DNA of 64,000 nucleotides from Emticicia aquatica (GCF_923079645.1 NZ_CAKLPY010000002.1:682001-746000); one strand, 5' to 3'. Positions 27,352-36,816 are shown, numbered from the stretch's first letter. Numbers and translations are program-made. The notes: generated by a model not told the origin, from the letters alone.

Positions 27352-28968
27352 TTAAATCACTTTCGCATCAAAAACTCCCGTCAGAATCTTTCCTTCACGT
27401 TTAACTTGTACCCAAATTCGATAGTTGCCCGCTTTCGGAAAAACATAAGGAAAAGCCACTTCACCACTATGATGCCCGTTAGATTCGTGTTTCATATTTC
27501 CCATCAAAAACTTATCTCGTTCCGTTTCAGTCATTGCTTGTAATTTTGATAAAACATTATCGACGCTATCTTTAAAACGCTTTGGGTTATTCAAATTTGG
27601 TCGAACATTGATTGTAGCATCAATTCTATTTTGCATCACTTGTACGGCTGTCGTCGAAAAAGTGCCATTCGGGTGTAAATGAATATAAACAGAGCCATCA
27701 TCTTTGATAACAGCTGCGTGTCCCATCATTCCCAAATAAGTTTGCAATTCAGCTGGTTTTCCATCGGGTGCGACCACCGAAAACTTCAAATCATAGACTT
27801 TACCCATTTGTAACTGCTCATTAGGTTTTTCGTTCCAAACAATACTTGAGCCATCTTGCAGTTTTGTTTTAACACCTGGCGTACCACAAATAGTAATCGT
27901 AGTATTTTCTTGGTCAGATAACTGTTTATTGATGGCATTCGTAACAACAAATGTATCATCCGAATCGCCCGAAAATGTTGGCATTAAATTTACTTTTGGC
28001 GGTGATGGAATCTCAACTGTATCAGTAATTGTATTTTGTAAGCTATGAAAACGCAAAACATCGGCATAAATCAAGTATTTTCCACCAGGCATATTTGGCA
28101 AAGGAGCTTCAAATGTAATACTATCTTTCCGAGAAGGGTGAAGATGGGCGAAAACATCCATCGAACCTTCTTTTACTAAAAACAAGTGCATTAATTTTCC
28201 ATGGTCGGGAATAATAAAACTGGTCAATCGTCCTTTCACGGAAGCCGTATCAATCTTAAAACTCAATATTCGTTGTCCGTTCGCAAAACTAATTTTTGAA
28301 GTAGCTGTATAAGGCTGATACATAAAACGCTGATAATTAGCCGATTCAGAATTCCACCACATATTTCCACCAAATAAAATTAGCCCACAGAAAGAGGCTC
28401 CAATAGTTGAACCAATCAAACGTCTTTTTTTGGTGCTTTCATTTGCTGCTTGTCCAACTTTTAGCAAACTATCGCCTGTGCTTGCTCCAATAATTGTGGT
28501 CATAATTCCAATCAAAAGCAGAGCTAATCCTGCCAAAATCCAACCGAGTGAACTTGGCAATTGTCGTTGAGCTGTTGATAAGGCAGCAATTGGAATCAAT
28601 ACATCACCTTTTCCCCTCGCCCCTTCGATTGTTACTTTCACACTAGCTGCACCACTTTCCATGAGCCAAATTTTACCTTCATATTTTCCTATTTCGGTCA
28701 AAATTCCTTCATCCGAACGAGGCGAACCTTCATCTCCAGTCCAATAAAAAATAGGACTCATTTTCACGCTAGTAATATCATTTCCATCAACCATTACCGA
28801 CACTTTGGCTGTTCCTGGAATTACGTCGGGTGGCTCAACATATACTTGTACTTGATAATTGCCCGCTTTTCCTTCATGCACTACACCTGCACTTCCAATA
28901 TGAGCTAATGCAAAGATTGGCGTCAGTAGAACAAGTATAATTTTGCCTAAACTTGATTTTATATTCAT
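27352..28968 (-). CDS. Extracytoplasmic His-rich membrane protein with YtkA-like metal-binding modules (uncharacterised)
   Basis: The 538-residue protein has a signal peptide cut most likely at A20-L-A22, leaving H23 as mature N-terminus. Residues 24-135 form a beta-rich domain, 140-162 and 184-202 are membrane helices, and 210-538 is a second extracytoplasmic part. It carries two histidine modules: DHGKLMHLFLV (H256, H261) with AHLHP (H275, H277) and FH308, then MMGHAAV (H417) with YIHLHP (H430, H432), then KHESNGHH (H494, H499, H500) and a YtkA-like FPKAGNYRIWVQV strand pair. Such modules occur in copper-linked secreted proteins (family knowledge). The order beta domain, two helices, beta domain recalls PmoB, but I see no clear homology. 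It is transcribed after the 407-residue partner with a 34-bp gap. Confidence 0.6.
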   Translation of the reverse strand: MNIKSSLGKIILVLLTPIFALAHIGSAGVVHEGKAGNYQVQVYVEPPDVIPGTAKVSVMVDGNDITSVKMSPIFYWTGDEGSPRSDEGILTEIGKYEGKIWLMESGAASVKVTIEGARGKGDVLIPIAALSTAQRQLPSSLGWILAGLALLLIGIMTTIIGASTGDSLLKVGQAANESTKKRRLIGSTIGASFCGLILFGGNMWWNSESANYQRFMYQPYTATSKISFANGQRILSFKIDTASVKGRLTSFIIPDHGKLMHLFLVKEGSMDVFAHLHPSRKDSITFEAPLPNMPGGKYLIYADVLRFHSLQNTITDTVEIPSPPKVNLMPTFSGDSDDTFVVTNAINKQLSDQENTTITICGTPGVKTKLQDGSSIVWNEKPNEQLQMGKVYDLKFSVVAPDGKPAELQTYLGMMGHAAVIKDDGSVYIHLHPNGTFSTTAVQVMQNRIDATINVRPNLNNPKRFKDSVDNVLSKLQAMTETERDKFLMGNMKHESNGHHSGEVAFPYVFPKAGNYRIWVQVKREGKILTGVFDAKVI

Positions 28969-29002
28969 TCTATTTTGATTCTTTAAATATGTTTTTCAAT
29001 TG

Positions 29003-30226
29003 TTAGCGTTGCAGTTGTTTCATCCAATTTCCCCAAGCAAGTCCAATTCTTGATGAAACAACACTAAAAAGTATGGCAAAACCCATTCCTTCTGCCCAAG
29101 CACTCAAACTAATATCATTACGAGGACTGAATTTGAAACGATATTCCCAATCGGCATCATTCTGAAACGACCAAGAATTACTTCCCCAAAACCAATTACG
29201 AGCCAAAGGAGATTCATGAAGAAATGTTCCAAAAGGATAATGTGATACAAACAACACAAACAGATAAGTAAAACCTAAAATCAAAGCCAAAATCCAGTCA
29301 TTCATTGCCGAAAACTTTTCTCGCAACCAATCAACCGCAAAGGCTGGAATAAACAATAACAACGGAAAACCTAAGGTTTGATAAGTAGTAATTTTATTAT
29401 GAATTGGCCCTAACAACGGTTCAGCAGGCAGTAACCTTAAAACAGCATTAACTACCCAATGAAAAAACAAAAAAATCAGACAAATATAGGTTGCCCCCCA
29501 TTTCTTTCCAGAAGCTCGGCCTGTTGCTAATAATATAAACGGAAAAGCAATACTTGCTACTTGATAAAAATCAGGTCGGTGCATTGCCCAACGCCCTAAA
29601 GGTTCGGATAGAAAAGTAAAAATAGATGTTATAAAAAAAGCGGCCGTCGTAATGAACAGCCATTGAAGGCGATTGAAACGATTGGCATTTTCTGAAGCCG
29701 AAAGCGTTACAATTGCTTCTTTACGATTCATAAATGCCAAAACAGCAACCATTGCTCCCATTTGAACACTCATTAATCCCAATAATAAAACCGTGTGTGG
29801 TGGAGAAAGGATTTCTACATCAAGTCCATAAGTATTGTGCCACCAATCATCAAACGGTGCTGATGTAAGCGAAGCAATTCCGCCCCAAATACAAAAAAGA
29901 CCACCCAAAGAACTATAAAAAATACCCCAAAAATTGACCATTTTACCTTTCTCGACCAATGTTCCCCAAAAAGAAGTTTTGAGAACTTGATAGCCCGAAA
30001 AAATCCCAGCAGTAGCTGCTCCTACATAAACCACCACATGTGGTGCCGAAAACAGTCCGTCACGCCCAATGCTCATGTGCCAAGCAATATCCCACAAAAT
30101 ACCCAAAATAACGCACATCGAAGCAATCACACTTATATATACATAAAGTGGAATTTCCAGTAAGAATTTTGATGTTGAAGAAAAAGATTTTTCAGTTGTA
30201 ATCGGCTGGTTAATAGCTGTTTCCAT
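29003..30226 (-). CDS. Polytopic membrane protein with conserved-looking His/Asp motifs (uncharacterised)
   Basis: The 407-residue protein has about ten predicted helices (roughly 25-45, 61-80, 99-120, 142-165, 188-206, 220-236, 243-262, 281-299, 309-330, 376-398). Acidic and histidine residues cluster at helix ends: D46 and H50 (LWDIAWH), H63 (APHVVVYVG), D126, D127 and H130 (FDDWWH), H144 (SPPHTVLLLG), H216, H256, H276, H329 and H337. This layout suggests metal or haem binding, or proton/quinol chemistry, near one membrane face. I recognise no named family. It is the first gene of a two-gene unit with the His-rich protein at 27352. Function is open. Confidence 0.6.
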   Translation of the reverse strand: METAINQPITTEKSFSSTSKFLLEIPLYVYISVIASMCVILGILWDIAWHMSIGRDGLFSAPHVVVYVGAATAGIFSGYQVLKTSFWGTLVEKGKMVNFWGIFYSSLGGLFCIWGGIASLTSAPFDDWWHNTYGLDVEILSPPHTVLLLGLMSVQMGAMVAVLAFMNRKEAIVTLSASENANRFNRLQWLFITTAAFFITSIFTFLSEPLGRWAMHRPDFYQVASIAFPFILLATGRASGKKWGATYICLIFLFFHWVVNAVLRLLPAEPLLGPIHNKITTYQTLGFPLLLFIPAFAVDWLREKFSAMNDWILALILGFTYLFVLFVSHYPFGTFLHESPLARNWFWGSNSWSFQNDADWEYRFKFSPRNDISLSAWAEGMGFAILFSVVSSRIGLAWGNWMKQLQR

Positions 30227-30294
30227 AGATATTTATTTGATTTATTGATAAGACAGATAAACACATTTTTACCCCTAACATTTGGAAATATATT

Positions 30295-30798
30295 TTAAAA
30301 TAACTCAAGTTGCTCTTGTTTTGGTAAAGAACCTTCGTGCCGTAAAAGCCATTCTTTTCGCCAAAGGTCACCACCATAACCAACCAAACTTCCATCTGAA
30401 CCTATCACGCGGTGACAAGGCAAAATTATCGTCAAAGGATTACATCCATTGGCAGTTCCAACTGCTCTGATAGCTTTTTCATTGCCAATTCGACGGGAAA
30501 GTTCAAGGTAAGAAACAGTTTTTCCATATGGAATTGTTTTGAGACTTTCCCAAACTGTTCGTTGAAAATCGGTTCCTTGTGCAAGCATTGGAATATCAAA
30601 ATCTTTCAATTTTCCTGCAAAATAAGCATCAAATTGCTTTATACATTCATCAATTATGGGCGAATTTTCGGGTGTTTCTTCTAATTGTCGGCTTGGTTTT
30701 TTCTGAGCTTCTCGAAATAAAACGTGTGTTAAATACAAATCACTTGCCGAAATTTCTAAAATGCCAATCGGTGATGAATAATATTTGGTGTATTGCAT
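30295..30798 (-). CDS. ogt: Methylated-DNA-protein cysteine S-methyltransferase
   Basis: The 167-residue protein has the alkyl-acceptor motif ILPCHRVIG, with the helix-turn-helix region before it (TVSYLELSRRIGNEKAIRAVGTANGCNP) and GGDLWRKEWLLRHEG after it. It moves the methyl group from O6-methylguanine to its own cysteine in a one-time repair reaction. Length is normal for Ogt/MGMT without an AdaA domain. It ends 69 bp before the start of the polytopic membrane gene on the same strand and is divergent from ubiE. Confidence 0.95.
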   Translation of the reverse strand: MQYTKYYSSPIGILEISASDLYLTHVLFREAQKKPSRQLEETPENSPIIDECIKQFDAYFAGKLKDFDIPMLAQGTDFQRTVWESLKTIPYGKTVSYLELSRRIGNEKAIRAVGTANGCNPLTIILPCHRVIGSDGSLVGYGGDLWRKEWLLRHEGSLPKQEQLELF

Positions 30799-30900
30799 AA
30801 ATTAATCCGTTCTTTTTTAAAAGGCTTGATTTTTCAAATATACAAAAAACTATGCTTGAAAAACTTTTCTGATAATCAATCAGTTATAAAATAGTAATTG

Positions 30901-30908
30901 TAATTTTG
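30901..30908 (+). promoter_or_regulatory. -7 promoter element TAATTTTG for ubiE
   Basis: TAATTTTG matches the TAnnTTTG consensus and lies 60 bp before the ubiE ATG. The -33 box is not clear. Confidence 0.4.
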
Positions 30909-30967
30909 CAGACTTATTGAAATACCTTTTAAAATATGAACGATGTTAAAAATCGTTCCGCAAATAT

Positions 30968-31693
30968 ATGGTTGTACCTTACAAAGAAAAAGACAGCAGC
31001 AAACGTGAACAAATTGCCGAAATGTTCGACAATGTTTCACCAAAATATGATTTTTTGAATCACCTTTTAAGTGGTGGAATTGATTTTTGGTGGCGAAAAA
31101 AAGCCATTTCATTGTTGCGTGCCGAAAAGCCACAGTTGATTTTGGATATTGCTACTGGAACGGGCGACTTGGCTGTTGAAGCAGTTAAACAATTGAAACC
31201 CGAAAAAGTAATTGGTGTTGATATTTCGGAAGGAATGTTGTCATTTGGTCGTGAAAAAATGAAAAAACTCGGTTTAGAAAATAAAATCGAATTACAAATG
31301 GGCGATTCTGAGAAATTGCAATTTGAAAACAATACTTTCGATGCCGTTATCGTTTCTTTTGGAGTACGTAACTTTGAAAATCTCGAAAAAGGTTTAACGG
31401 ATATGTGTCGAGTTACCAAATCAGGCGGAACTTGCATGGTAATGGAATTTTCAAATCCAAAAACGCCTGTTATCAAGCAATTATATTGGTTTTACAATGC
31501 CACCATATTGCCTTTTATCGGTCGATTAGTCTCAAATGATAGTTCAGCTTACAGCTATTTACCCGAATCTGTGAAAGCTTTTCCAGAAGGGAATGATTTC
31601 TTAGCGGTTTTTGAAAAAGCAGGATTCCGTCAAACAAAATGTATTCCTCTTACTTTTGGTGTTTGCTCAATTTATATCGGTAAAAAGCCATAA
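30968..31693 (+). CDS. ubiE: Demethylmenaquinone methyltransferase
   Basis: The 241-residue protein is a class I SAM methyltransferase of the UbiE/MenG family: AEMFDNVSPKYDFLNHLLSGGIDFWWRKK at the start, SAM motif DIATGTGDLAVEA, VDISEGML, and VSFGVRNFENLEKGLTDMCRV. It methylates demethylmenaquinone, the last step of menaquinone synthesis; Bacteroidota use menaquinone (general knowledge). The start is fixed by the conserved N-terminus. porT follows after 26 bp, an arrangement common in this phylum. Confidence 0.96.
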   Translation: MVVPYKEKDSSKREQIAEMFDNVSPKYDFLNHLLSGGIDFWWRKKAISLLRAEKPQLILDIATGTGDLAVEAVKQLKPEKVIGVDISEGMLSFGREKMKKLGLENKIELQMGDSEKLQFENNTFDAVIVSFGVRNFENLEKGLTDMCRVTKSGGTCMVMEFSNPKTPVIKQLYWFYNATILPFIGRLVSNDSSAYSYLPESVKAFPEGNDFLAVFEKAGFRQTKCIPLTFGVCSIYIGKKP

Positions 31694-31719
31694 AATTTGA
31701 TTGTTTTACTAAAAAGCTC

Positions 31720-32454
31720 ATGAAAAACGCTCCTTTAGCTCAATTAAGCCTTAGATTGTTTATATTGATAATGCTTTCACAAAGCGTATTTGCTCAACAA
31801 ACTCGCCGTCATTTTCAAGCAGATTACGATGCAAAAGCAGTAAAATTTGGTTATTTCTTGGGTTTAACGAATACTTATTTTAATGTAAAATTTAATAATT
31901 ATTTTGTCAATAAAGACAATTATTATGGCATTACTTCTCCACCCACTTTTGGGATAAAAATGGGTGGTTTAGCTAATATTAGGCTGAATGATTATTTCGA
32001 TTTTAGGGTATTACCAACAGTAGCTATTTATGGCCGAAGACTTGAATATCACTACATAAATGTTGATTTAGCAGCCGATGACCCAAATAAGTTTGGAGAA
32101 AAAACTGAGCTTCGTGAAACAGCATGGTTTGAAATTCCTTTAATGTTTAAGTATAAATCCGAAAGGCGTGGCAATGTCAGAATGTATGTTTTTGGAGGCC
32201 TTCGTTACGGTGTAGAAACCAATGCAGTAAACCGCCGCAGAAGACAGCAATTTGCTACAAAAGGCAATGATTTTAGCATAGAATACGGTACAGGAATTGA
32301 GTTTTTTAGAGAATATTTCAAGTTTGCTCCCGAAATTCATTTTTCTCATGGATTACACAACCTCGTTGACCCTGTCAATAATATAGGAACGCCGCTTGCT
32401 GGGGTGGATAAATTAACTACGCATACCATTACTTTATACGTACTTTTTGAATAA
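31720..32454 (+). CDS. porT: PorT-like outer-membrane protein of the type IX secretion system
   Basis: The 244-residue protein has a signal peptide cut near residue 25 (SQSVFAQ) and alternating amphipathic strands typical of an eight-stranded outer-membrane barrel ([62 protein letters not shown]), ending in F or E at the last strand (ITLYVLFE). It matches the PorT family, needed for type IX secretion, and sits directly after ubiE as in other Bacteroidota. Other Por/Gld genes except gldH are not in the window. Confidence 0.85.
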   Translation: MKNAPLAQLSLRLFILIMLSQSVFAQQTRRHFQADYDAKAVKFGYFLGLTNTYFNVKFNNYFVNKDNYYGITSPPTFGIKMGGLANIRLNDYFDFRVLPTVAIYGRRLEYHYINVDLAADDPNKFGEKTELRETAWFEIPLMFKYKSERRGNVRMYVFGGLRYGVETNAVNRRRRQQFATKGNDFSIEYGTGIEFFREYFKFAPEIHFSHGLHNLVDPVNNIGTPLAGVDKLTTHTITLYVLFE

Positions 32455-32489
32455 AAATTGACCGAATTAGGCAATTAGCAATCAGCTCC

Positions 32490-32702
32490 ATGAAATACGT
32501 CGCTATTTTTCTTGTAAGACTTTACCAAGCAGGTATTTCCCCGTGGTTTCCGCCTTCGTGTCGTTATACACCAACTTGTTCACAATATGCCGTTGAAGCT
32601 CTTCAAAAGCATGGTTTTATTAAAGGATTTGTGCTTGCAGCCAAACGCTTTGCTCGCTGCCATCCATGGAGTTCCACTCATGGACATGACCCTGTACCTT
32701 GA
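32490..32702 (+). CDS. yidD: Membrane protein insertion efficiency factor YidD
   Basis: The 70-residue protein is full length and has the complete YidD signature: [35 protein letters not shown], then [18 protein letters not shown] with the conserved cysteines. It is a small peripheral inner-membrane protein helping YidC-dependent insertion. It lies 36 bp after porT on the same strand and not beside rnpA/yidC. Confidence 0.96.
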   Translation: MKYVAIFLVRLYQAGISPWFPPSCRYTPTCSQYAVEALQKHGFIKGFVLAAKRFARCHPWSSTHGHDPVP

Positions 32703-32915
32703 TAGAAATAATGAATTAAGTTTTAAAGATTAACGATAAAAAAAACCAATTGTATTTTTTATTATGTAACCATTCACTTCAGATTTTCAAATTGCTTTTT
32801 CATTAATAAGCCAAATAATCTTTCAATTTTAGGATTTTTTAAAGAACTTTCTTCACTATTTATCTATTTATCTAAAATCAAATGTCATTCTGATTTGTTC
32901 TTGTGAAATAGTCCG

Positions 32916-32923
32916 TAAATTTG
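32916..32923 (+). promoter_or_regulatory. Promoter for the DinB-like gene (TAAATTTG, TTG at 32895)
   Basis: TAAATTTG at 32916-32923 with TTG at 32895-32897, spacing 18 bp, agrees with the Bacteroidota consensus. The ATG follows 27 bp downstream. The rest of 32703-32949 shows nothing else. Confidence 0.45.
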
Positions 32924-32949
32924 GTTTTACAACAAAACTTTTCTCGGCA

Positions 32950-33474
32950 ATGACACTCGAACAACGCCAATATCCCATCGGAAAATGGAAAGTAAAAAAG
33001 AGCTATACTGACAAAGAAATCGAAAGAAATATCGGTATCATTGAAAAGTATCCTGCTAAGTATAAACGGCTTACCAAAAAACTTCCTAACGAAGATTTGG
33101 AAAAACAATACCGTGAAGGAGCATGGAATGTTCGTCAACTATTGACGCACATCTCAGATATGCACATCTTGCATTATGCTCGTTTCAAGCAAGCACTTAG
33201 CGATGAAAATCCCGTTGGTTTTGTAGCTAACATTAATGCGTGGAATAGTACTTCCGAAATATCCAGTATACCTCCAGCCGATACAATATTGCTCCTCGAA
33301 GCTACACATAAACGTTGGGCTTTTTTGATGAGAAATATGTCAGCAAATGATTTTGACAAAACTTTTTATCATTCACTTCGTCAAATCAACCTGACACTGG
33401 CACAAGCCCTCAGTATGGCTGCTTGGCACACCAAACATCATTTTGAACATATCAAAATTGCATTGCAAGAATAA
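32950..33474 (+). CDS. DinB/YfiT-like putative metal-dependent hydrolase or transferase
   Basis: The 174-residue protein matches the YfiT branch of the DinB four-helix bundle: QYPIGKWKVKKSYTD at the start, WNVRQLLTHISDMH with two histidines, and MAAWHTKHHFEHI with further histidines that should complete a metal site. Firmicute YfiT/BstA proteins act as bacillithiol S-transferases; in Bacteroidota the thiol partner may be bacillithiol too, but nothing here shows that. Cytoplasmic, single gene. Confidence 0.82.
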   Translation: MTLEQRQYPIGKWKVKKSYTDKEIERNIGIIEKYPAKYKRLTKKLPNEDLEKQYREGAWNVRQLLTHISDMHILHYARFKQALSDENPVGFVANINAWNSTSEISSIPPADTILLLEATHKRWAFLMRNMSANDFDKTFYHSLRQINLTLAQALSMAAWHTKHHFEHIKIALQE

Positions 33475-33530
33475 ATTTATAAATTTTCATTTAAAATAAA
33501 TTCCTCTTTTAAGCTTTAGGGGGTAGTTTC

Positions 33531-35420
33531 ATGAATAACACCTATTATATCATAGATTTCGATAGCACTTTTACGAAAGTAGAAGGCCTCGACGAATTAG
33601 CCAATATTGCCTTAGCGGGCAGTGCCAATCAAGAAAAAGTAGTGGGTCAAATAAGAAGTTTGACCGACCAAGGAATGAATGGTGAAATTACTTTTTCGGA
33701 AGCTCTCAGCCGTAGAATTGAATTGTTGAAAGCCAATCGTTCGCACATTGATAAATTAGTAGATTTTCTTCATACCCAAGTATCAGAATCTTTTCAAAGA
33801 AACGAAAAATTCTTGCGAGAATATGCCGACCACATTCTGATAGTTTCTGGTGGATTTAAAGAATTTATTGTGCCGATTGTTACGTCATTGGGTATCAAAG
33901 AAAGCAACGTATATGCTAATACTTTTGTATTTGATGCAGAAGACAATATCATTGGTGTTGACCAAAATAATGTACTTGCCCACGAAAAAGGAAAAGTAAA
34001 GCTTTTAGCTTCGCTCAATCTTGATGGAGATATTTATGCCATTGGCGATGGTTACACTGATTATGAACTACGTGTATCAGGCTTGGCTAATCGTTTTTAT
34101 GCTTTTACAGAAAATGTTGAGCGTGAAAAAGTTACCTCAAAGGCCGACCATATTGTACCATCATTGGATGAGTTTTTGTATTTGAATAAACTTCCTCGCA
34201 GTCAATCATATCCGAAAAGCAGAATCAAGGTTTTATTGCTTGAAAATGTACATTCAGTTGCAATTGAAGCATTCAAACGTGAAGGTTTTGATGTCGAAAC
34301 CCATAAAGGGGCAATGGACGAAGACGAGTTATCAGAAAAAATCAAAGGCGTTTCTATTTTAGGGCTTCGTTCAAAAACAAATTTGACGAAAAAAGTTCTA
34401 GAAAATGCCGACAAACTCATCACAGTTGGTGCTTTTTGTATCGGTACAAATCAAATCGACCTTAAAACTTGTACCGAAAAAGGAATTGCCGTTTTCAATG
34501 CACCATACAGCAACACTCGCTCAGTTGTTGAATTAGCTATCGGCGAAATGATTTTATTGATTCGTAATGTAGTTACGAAAAGCAATCAAATGCACGCTGG
34601 CAAATGGGATAAATCAGCCAATAATAGTTTTGAAGTTCGTGGAAAAAAATTAGGCCTAATTGGCTACGGACATATCGGCACACAGCTTTCAGTTATTGGA
34701 GAAGCACTTGGTATGGAAATTTATTTCTACGATATAGTTGATAAAATGCCAATCGGTAACGCAAAAAAATGCCGTTCATTGGAAGAAGTTTTGCGAGTTT
34801 CGGATGTTGTAAGTATGCACATTGATGGTCGTAAAGAAAACACCAATGTATTTGGGAAACGTGAGTTTGATATGATGAAAGAAGGGGTTATTTTCATGAA
34901 TCTTGCTCGTGGCCACGTTGTGGATGTTCCTGCTTTGGTAGAAGCCATTAAATCGGGAAAAGTAGCTGGTGCAGGCGTAGATGTTTTCCCTTACGAACCA
35001 AAAACAAACAGCGAACCATTTGAAAACGAATTACGTGGTTTGCCAAATGTAATTTTAACACCACACATTGGCGGAAGTACTGAAGAAGCTCAAGAAGGCA
35101 TCGGACTTTATGTACCAGAGCGATTGTTAGAATACATGAATAATGGTAGCACCACAGGCAGTGTTAATTTCCCTGAAGTACAATTGCCACTGTTGCGTGA
35201 GTCGCATCGTTTATTGCATATTCATAAAAATGTACCTGGAATTTTGGCTAAAATCAACAATATTTTTGCAAAACATCACATCAATATTATTGGTCAATAC
35301 CTCAAAACCAACGAAACAATTGGCTATGTAATTATGGATATTAGCAAAGGTTATACCGACGAATTTGTACAAGAAATCAGAGATATTGACGAAACCATTC
35401 GTTTCAGAATGTTGTATTGA
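33531..35420 (+). CDS. serA: SerB-SerA fusion: HAD phosphoserine phosphatase-like domain and D-3-phosphoglycerate dehydrogenase with ACT domain
   Basis: The 629-residue protein joins two serine-pathway enzymes. Residues 1-210 form a HAD phosphatase with DFDST (D9, D11), S106 in VSGGF, and GDGYTDYE (D173, D177), as in SerB. Residues about 230-555 are a D-isomer 2-hydroxyacid dehydrogenase with GYGHIG at 378-383 and catalytic R460, E489 and H512, as in SerA. Residues 559-629 are an ACT domain, likely a serine-sensing site. SerC, the middle step, is absent here. All catalytic residues of both halves are visible, so both may be active. A terminator hairpin follows. Confidence 0.9.
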   Translation: MNNTYYIIDFDSTFTKVEGLDELANIALAGSANQEKVVGQIRSLTDQGMNGEITFSEALSRRIELLKANRSHIDKLVDFLHTQVSESFQRNEKFLREYADHILIVSGGFKEFIVPIVTSLGIKESNVYANTFVFDAEDNIIGVDQNNVLAHEKGKVKLLASLNLDGDIYAIGDGYTDYELRVSGLANRFYAFTENVEREKVTSKADHIVPSLDEFLYLNKLPRSQSYPKSRIKVLLLENVHSVAIEAFKREGFDVETHKGAMDEDELSEKIKGVSILGLRSKTNLTKKVLENADKLITVGAFCIGTNQIDLKTCTEKGIAVFNAPYSNTRSVVELAIGEMILLIRNVVTKSNQMHAGKWDKSANNSFEVRGKKLGLIGYGHIGTQLSVIGEALGMEIYFYDIVDKMPIGNAKKCRSLEEVLRVSDVVSMHIDGRKENTNVFGKREFDMMKEGVIFMNLARGHVVDVPALVEAIKSGKVAGAGVDVFPYEPKTNSEPFENELRGLPNVILTPHIGGSTEEAQEGIGLYVPERLLEYMNNGSTTGSVNFPEVQLPLLRESHRLLHIHKNVPGILAKINNIFAKHHINIIGQYLKTNETIGYVIMDISKGYTDEFVQEIRDIDETIRFRMLY

Positions 35421-35440
35421 TAATTCTTTCAAATCATAAA

Positions 35441-35476
35441 AAAATACCTCTCCTTCAATCGAAAGAGAGGTATTTT
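35441..35476. terminator. Bidirectional terminator between serA and the TolC-like gene
   Basis: AAAATACCTCTC (35441-35452) pairs with GAGAGGTATTTT (35465-35476), with further pairs in the loop. A-rich and T-rich flanks suit termination in both directions for the two convergent genes. Confidence 0.8.
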
Positions 35477-35511
35477 GCTTTTTCACCAAACCTTAAATCA
35501 CTTTTTCATTC

Positions 35512-36816
35512 TTACCAAAACTTTACACCAGACAATCGACCGATTTCGAGTTTTGCTAAAAGTGCTTGATAATCATATTGTAACAAACTAAATTTTGCTT
35601 CTTCTAAACCTGTTTCGGCTGCTTGAATTTCAACAGGTGTACTAACACCACTCGTTAAGCGAACTTTTGCCAGTTTTAAACTATATTCTGCTTGATAAAT
35701 ATTACTCGCTGCTAATTCCTTCTTCTGACTCGCAACTTTTATATCGTTATAAGCATTCTCAAGGTCACGGCTGATTTGCACTTTTTGCGATTCTGTACTT
35801 TGTTTAGCTGCATCAAAGTTTATTTTGGCAATTTGAGTATTATAAAAACCACGTTTTCCTGTATAAATCGGAATCGTTAATTTTACACCTAATAATGAAT
35901 TAGGTCGTAAAATTGCAATATCGGGCAAATAGCCATTTCGCACACCAATTGCTGCATTTGCAGCTAATTGAGGCAAGCTACTTAAACTTGATATTTTGAC
36001 TTCTTGAGCTAAAATACCTTCTTTAGATGTTAAAAACTTCAAATCAACATTATTCTGAATCGCTTCATTATAAGCACTTTGCATATCAGTTTTAGCATAT
36101 ATAAACTGAAGTTCAGCATTGGCAGGAATCATTTTGCGAGCATCCGAACCAATTAATGAACTCATGAAAATATACTGTTTTTCAAGTTGCCCTTGAAGGT
36201 CAATTAGACGAATCTCTGCATTTTTATAACGCACTTGTACTTGAACAGCATCGTAATCTAAAGCGTCGCCACTTTTAATTCTATCGGCAATAATTTTTCC
36301 GTTTTCTTGTACCAACTTCAATTGGTCTTGTTGAACAATAATCGCTTTTTGTAAATAAATTATTCCATAATACAACTGTGCTACTTGATAGGCCAAAGTG
36401 TGTTTCAAAGCCTCAATTCCTCCACTTTGTTGCTGAATTTCGAGGAGTGTTTTCTGAATTCCTGCCTTAAACCTACCCCAATCATAAATAACATACGAAG
36501 CCCCAACGCTTGCATTATAGTTATTATGTGGCTGAAATTGAATTGTGCGGGGTTCTCCATTAACTGGCAAAGTAGCCTTAGCAATCGGGTCAACACGTGA
36601 ATAACTCAAATCGCCGCTTACTTGAGGTTTCAAACCTGACTCTTGAACCTTAATTCTATAATCGCCAACAGCCAAAAGTTGTTGTTGTTCTTTCACACGT
36701 GGCGAGTATTCTAACGCTTGCTTGATGAGTTGCGTAAGTACCTGTTCGTTGTTTTGTGCGAGTACTAATTGACTCGAAAACAAGCAGATAATTATTAATA
36801 TTTTATTGCTTTTCAT
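35512..36816 (-). CDS. TolC-family outer-membrane efflux protein
   Basis: The 434-residue protein has a signal peptide (IICLFSSQLVLAQ) and the two tandem repeats of coiled-coil helices and strands of TolC (QALEYSPRVKEQQQLLAVGDYRIKVQESGLKPQV, and later ASNIYQAEYSLKLAKVRLTSGVSTPVEIQAAETGLEEAKFSLL). It is the last gene of an EmrA-EmrB-TolC operon on the minus strand, 76 bp after emrB. It should form the outer-membrane duct of that pump. Confidence 0.9.
   Translation of the reverse strand: MKSNKILIIICLFSSQLVLAQNNEQVLTQLIKQALEYSPRVKEQQQLLAVGDYRIKVQESGLKPQVSGDLSYSRVDPIAKATLPVNGEPRTIQFQPHNNYNASVGASYVIYDWGRFKAGIQKTLLEIQQQSGGIEALKHTLAYQVAQLYYGIIYLQKAIIVQQDQLKLVQENGKIIADRIKSGDALDYDAVQVQVRYKNAEIRLIDLQGQLEKQYIFMSSLIGSDARKMIPANAELQFIYAKTDMQSAYNEAIQNNVDLKFLTSKEGILAQEVKISSLSSLPQLAANAAIGVRNGYLPDIAILRPNSLLGVKLTIPIYTGKRGFYNTQIAKINFDAAKQSTESQKVQISRDLENAYNDIKVASQKKELAASNIYQAEYSLKLAKVRLTSGVSTPVEIQAAETGLEEAKFSLLQYDYQALLAKLEIGRLSGVKFW

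Noticed and set aside
27352..30226. Direct assignment of the two membrane proteins as PmoA/PmoB-type monooxygenase subunits
   Set aside because: The polytopic protein has about ten helices rather than seven, no PmoC-like gene is present and the sequence motifs do not match; only a loose architectural likeness remains.
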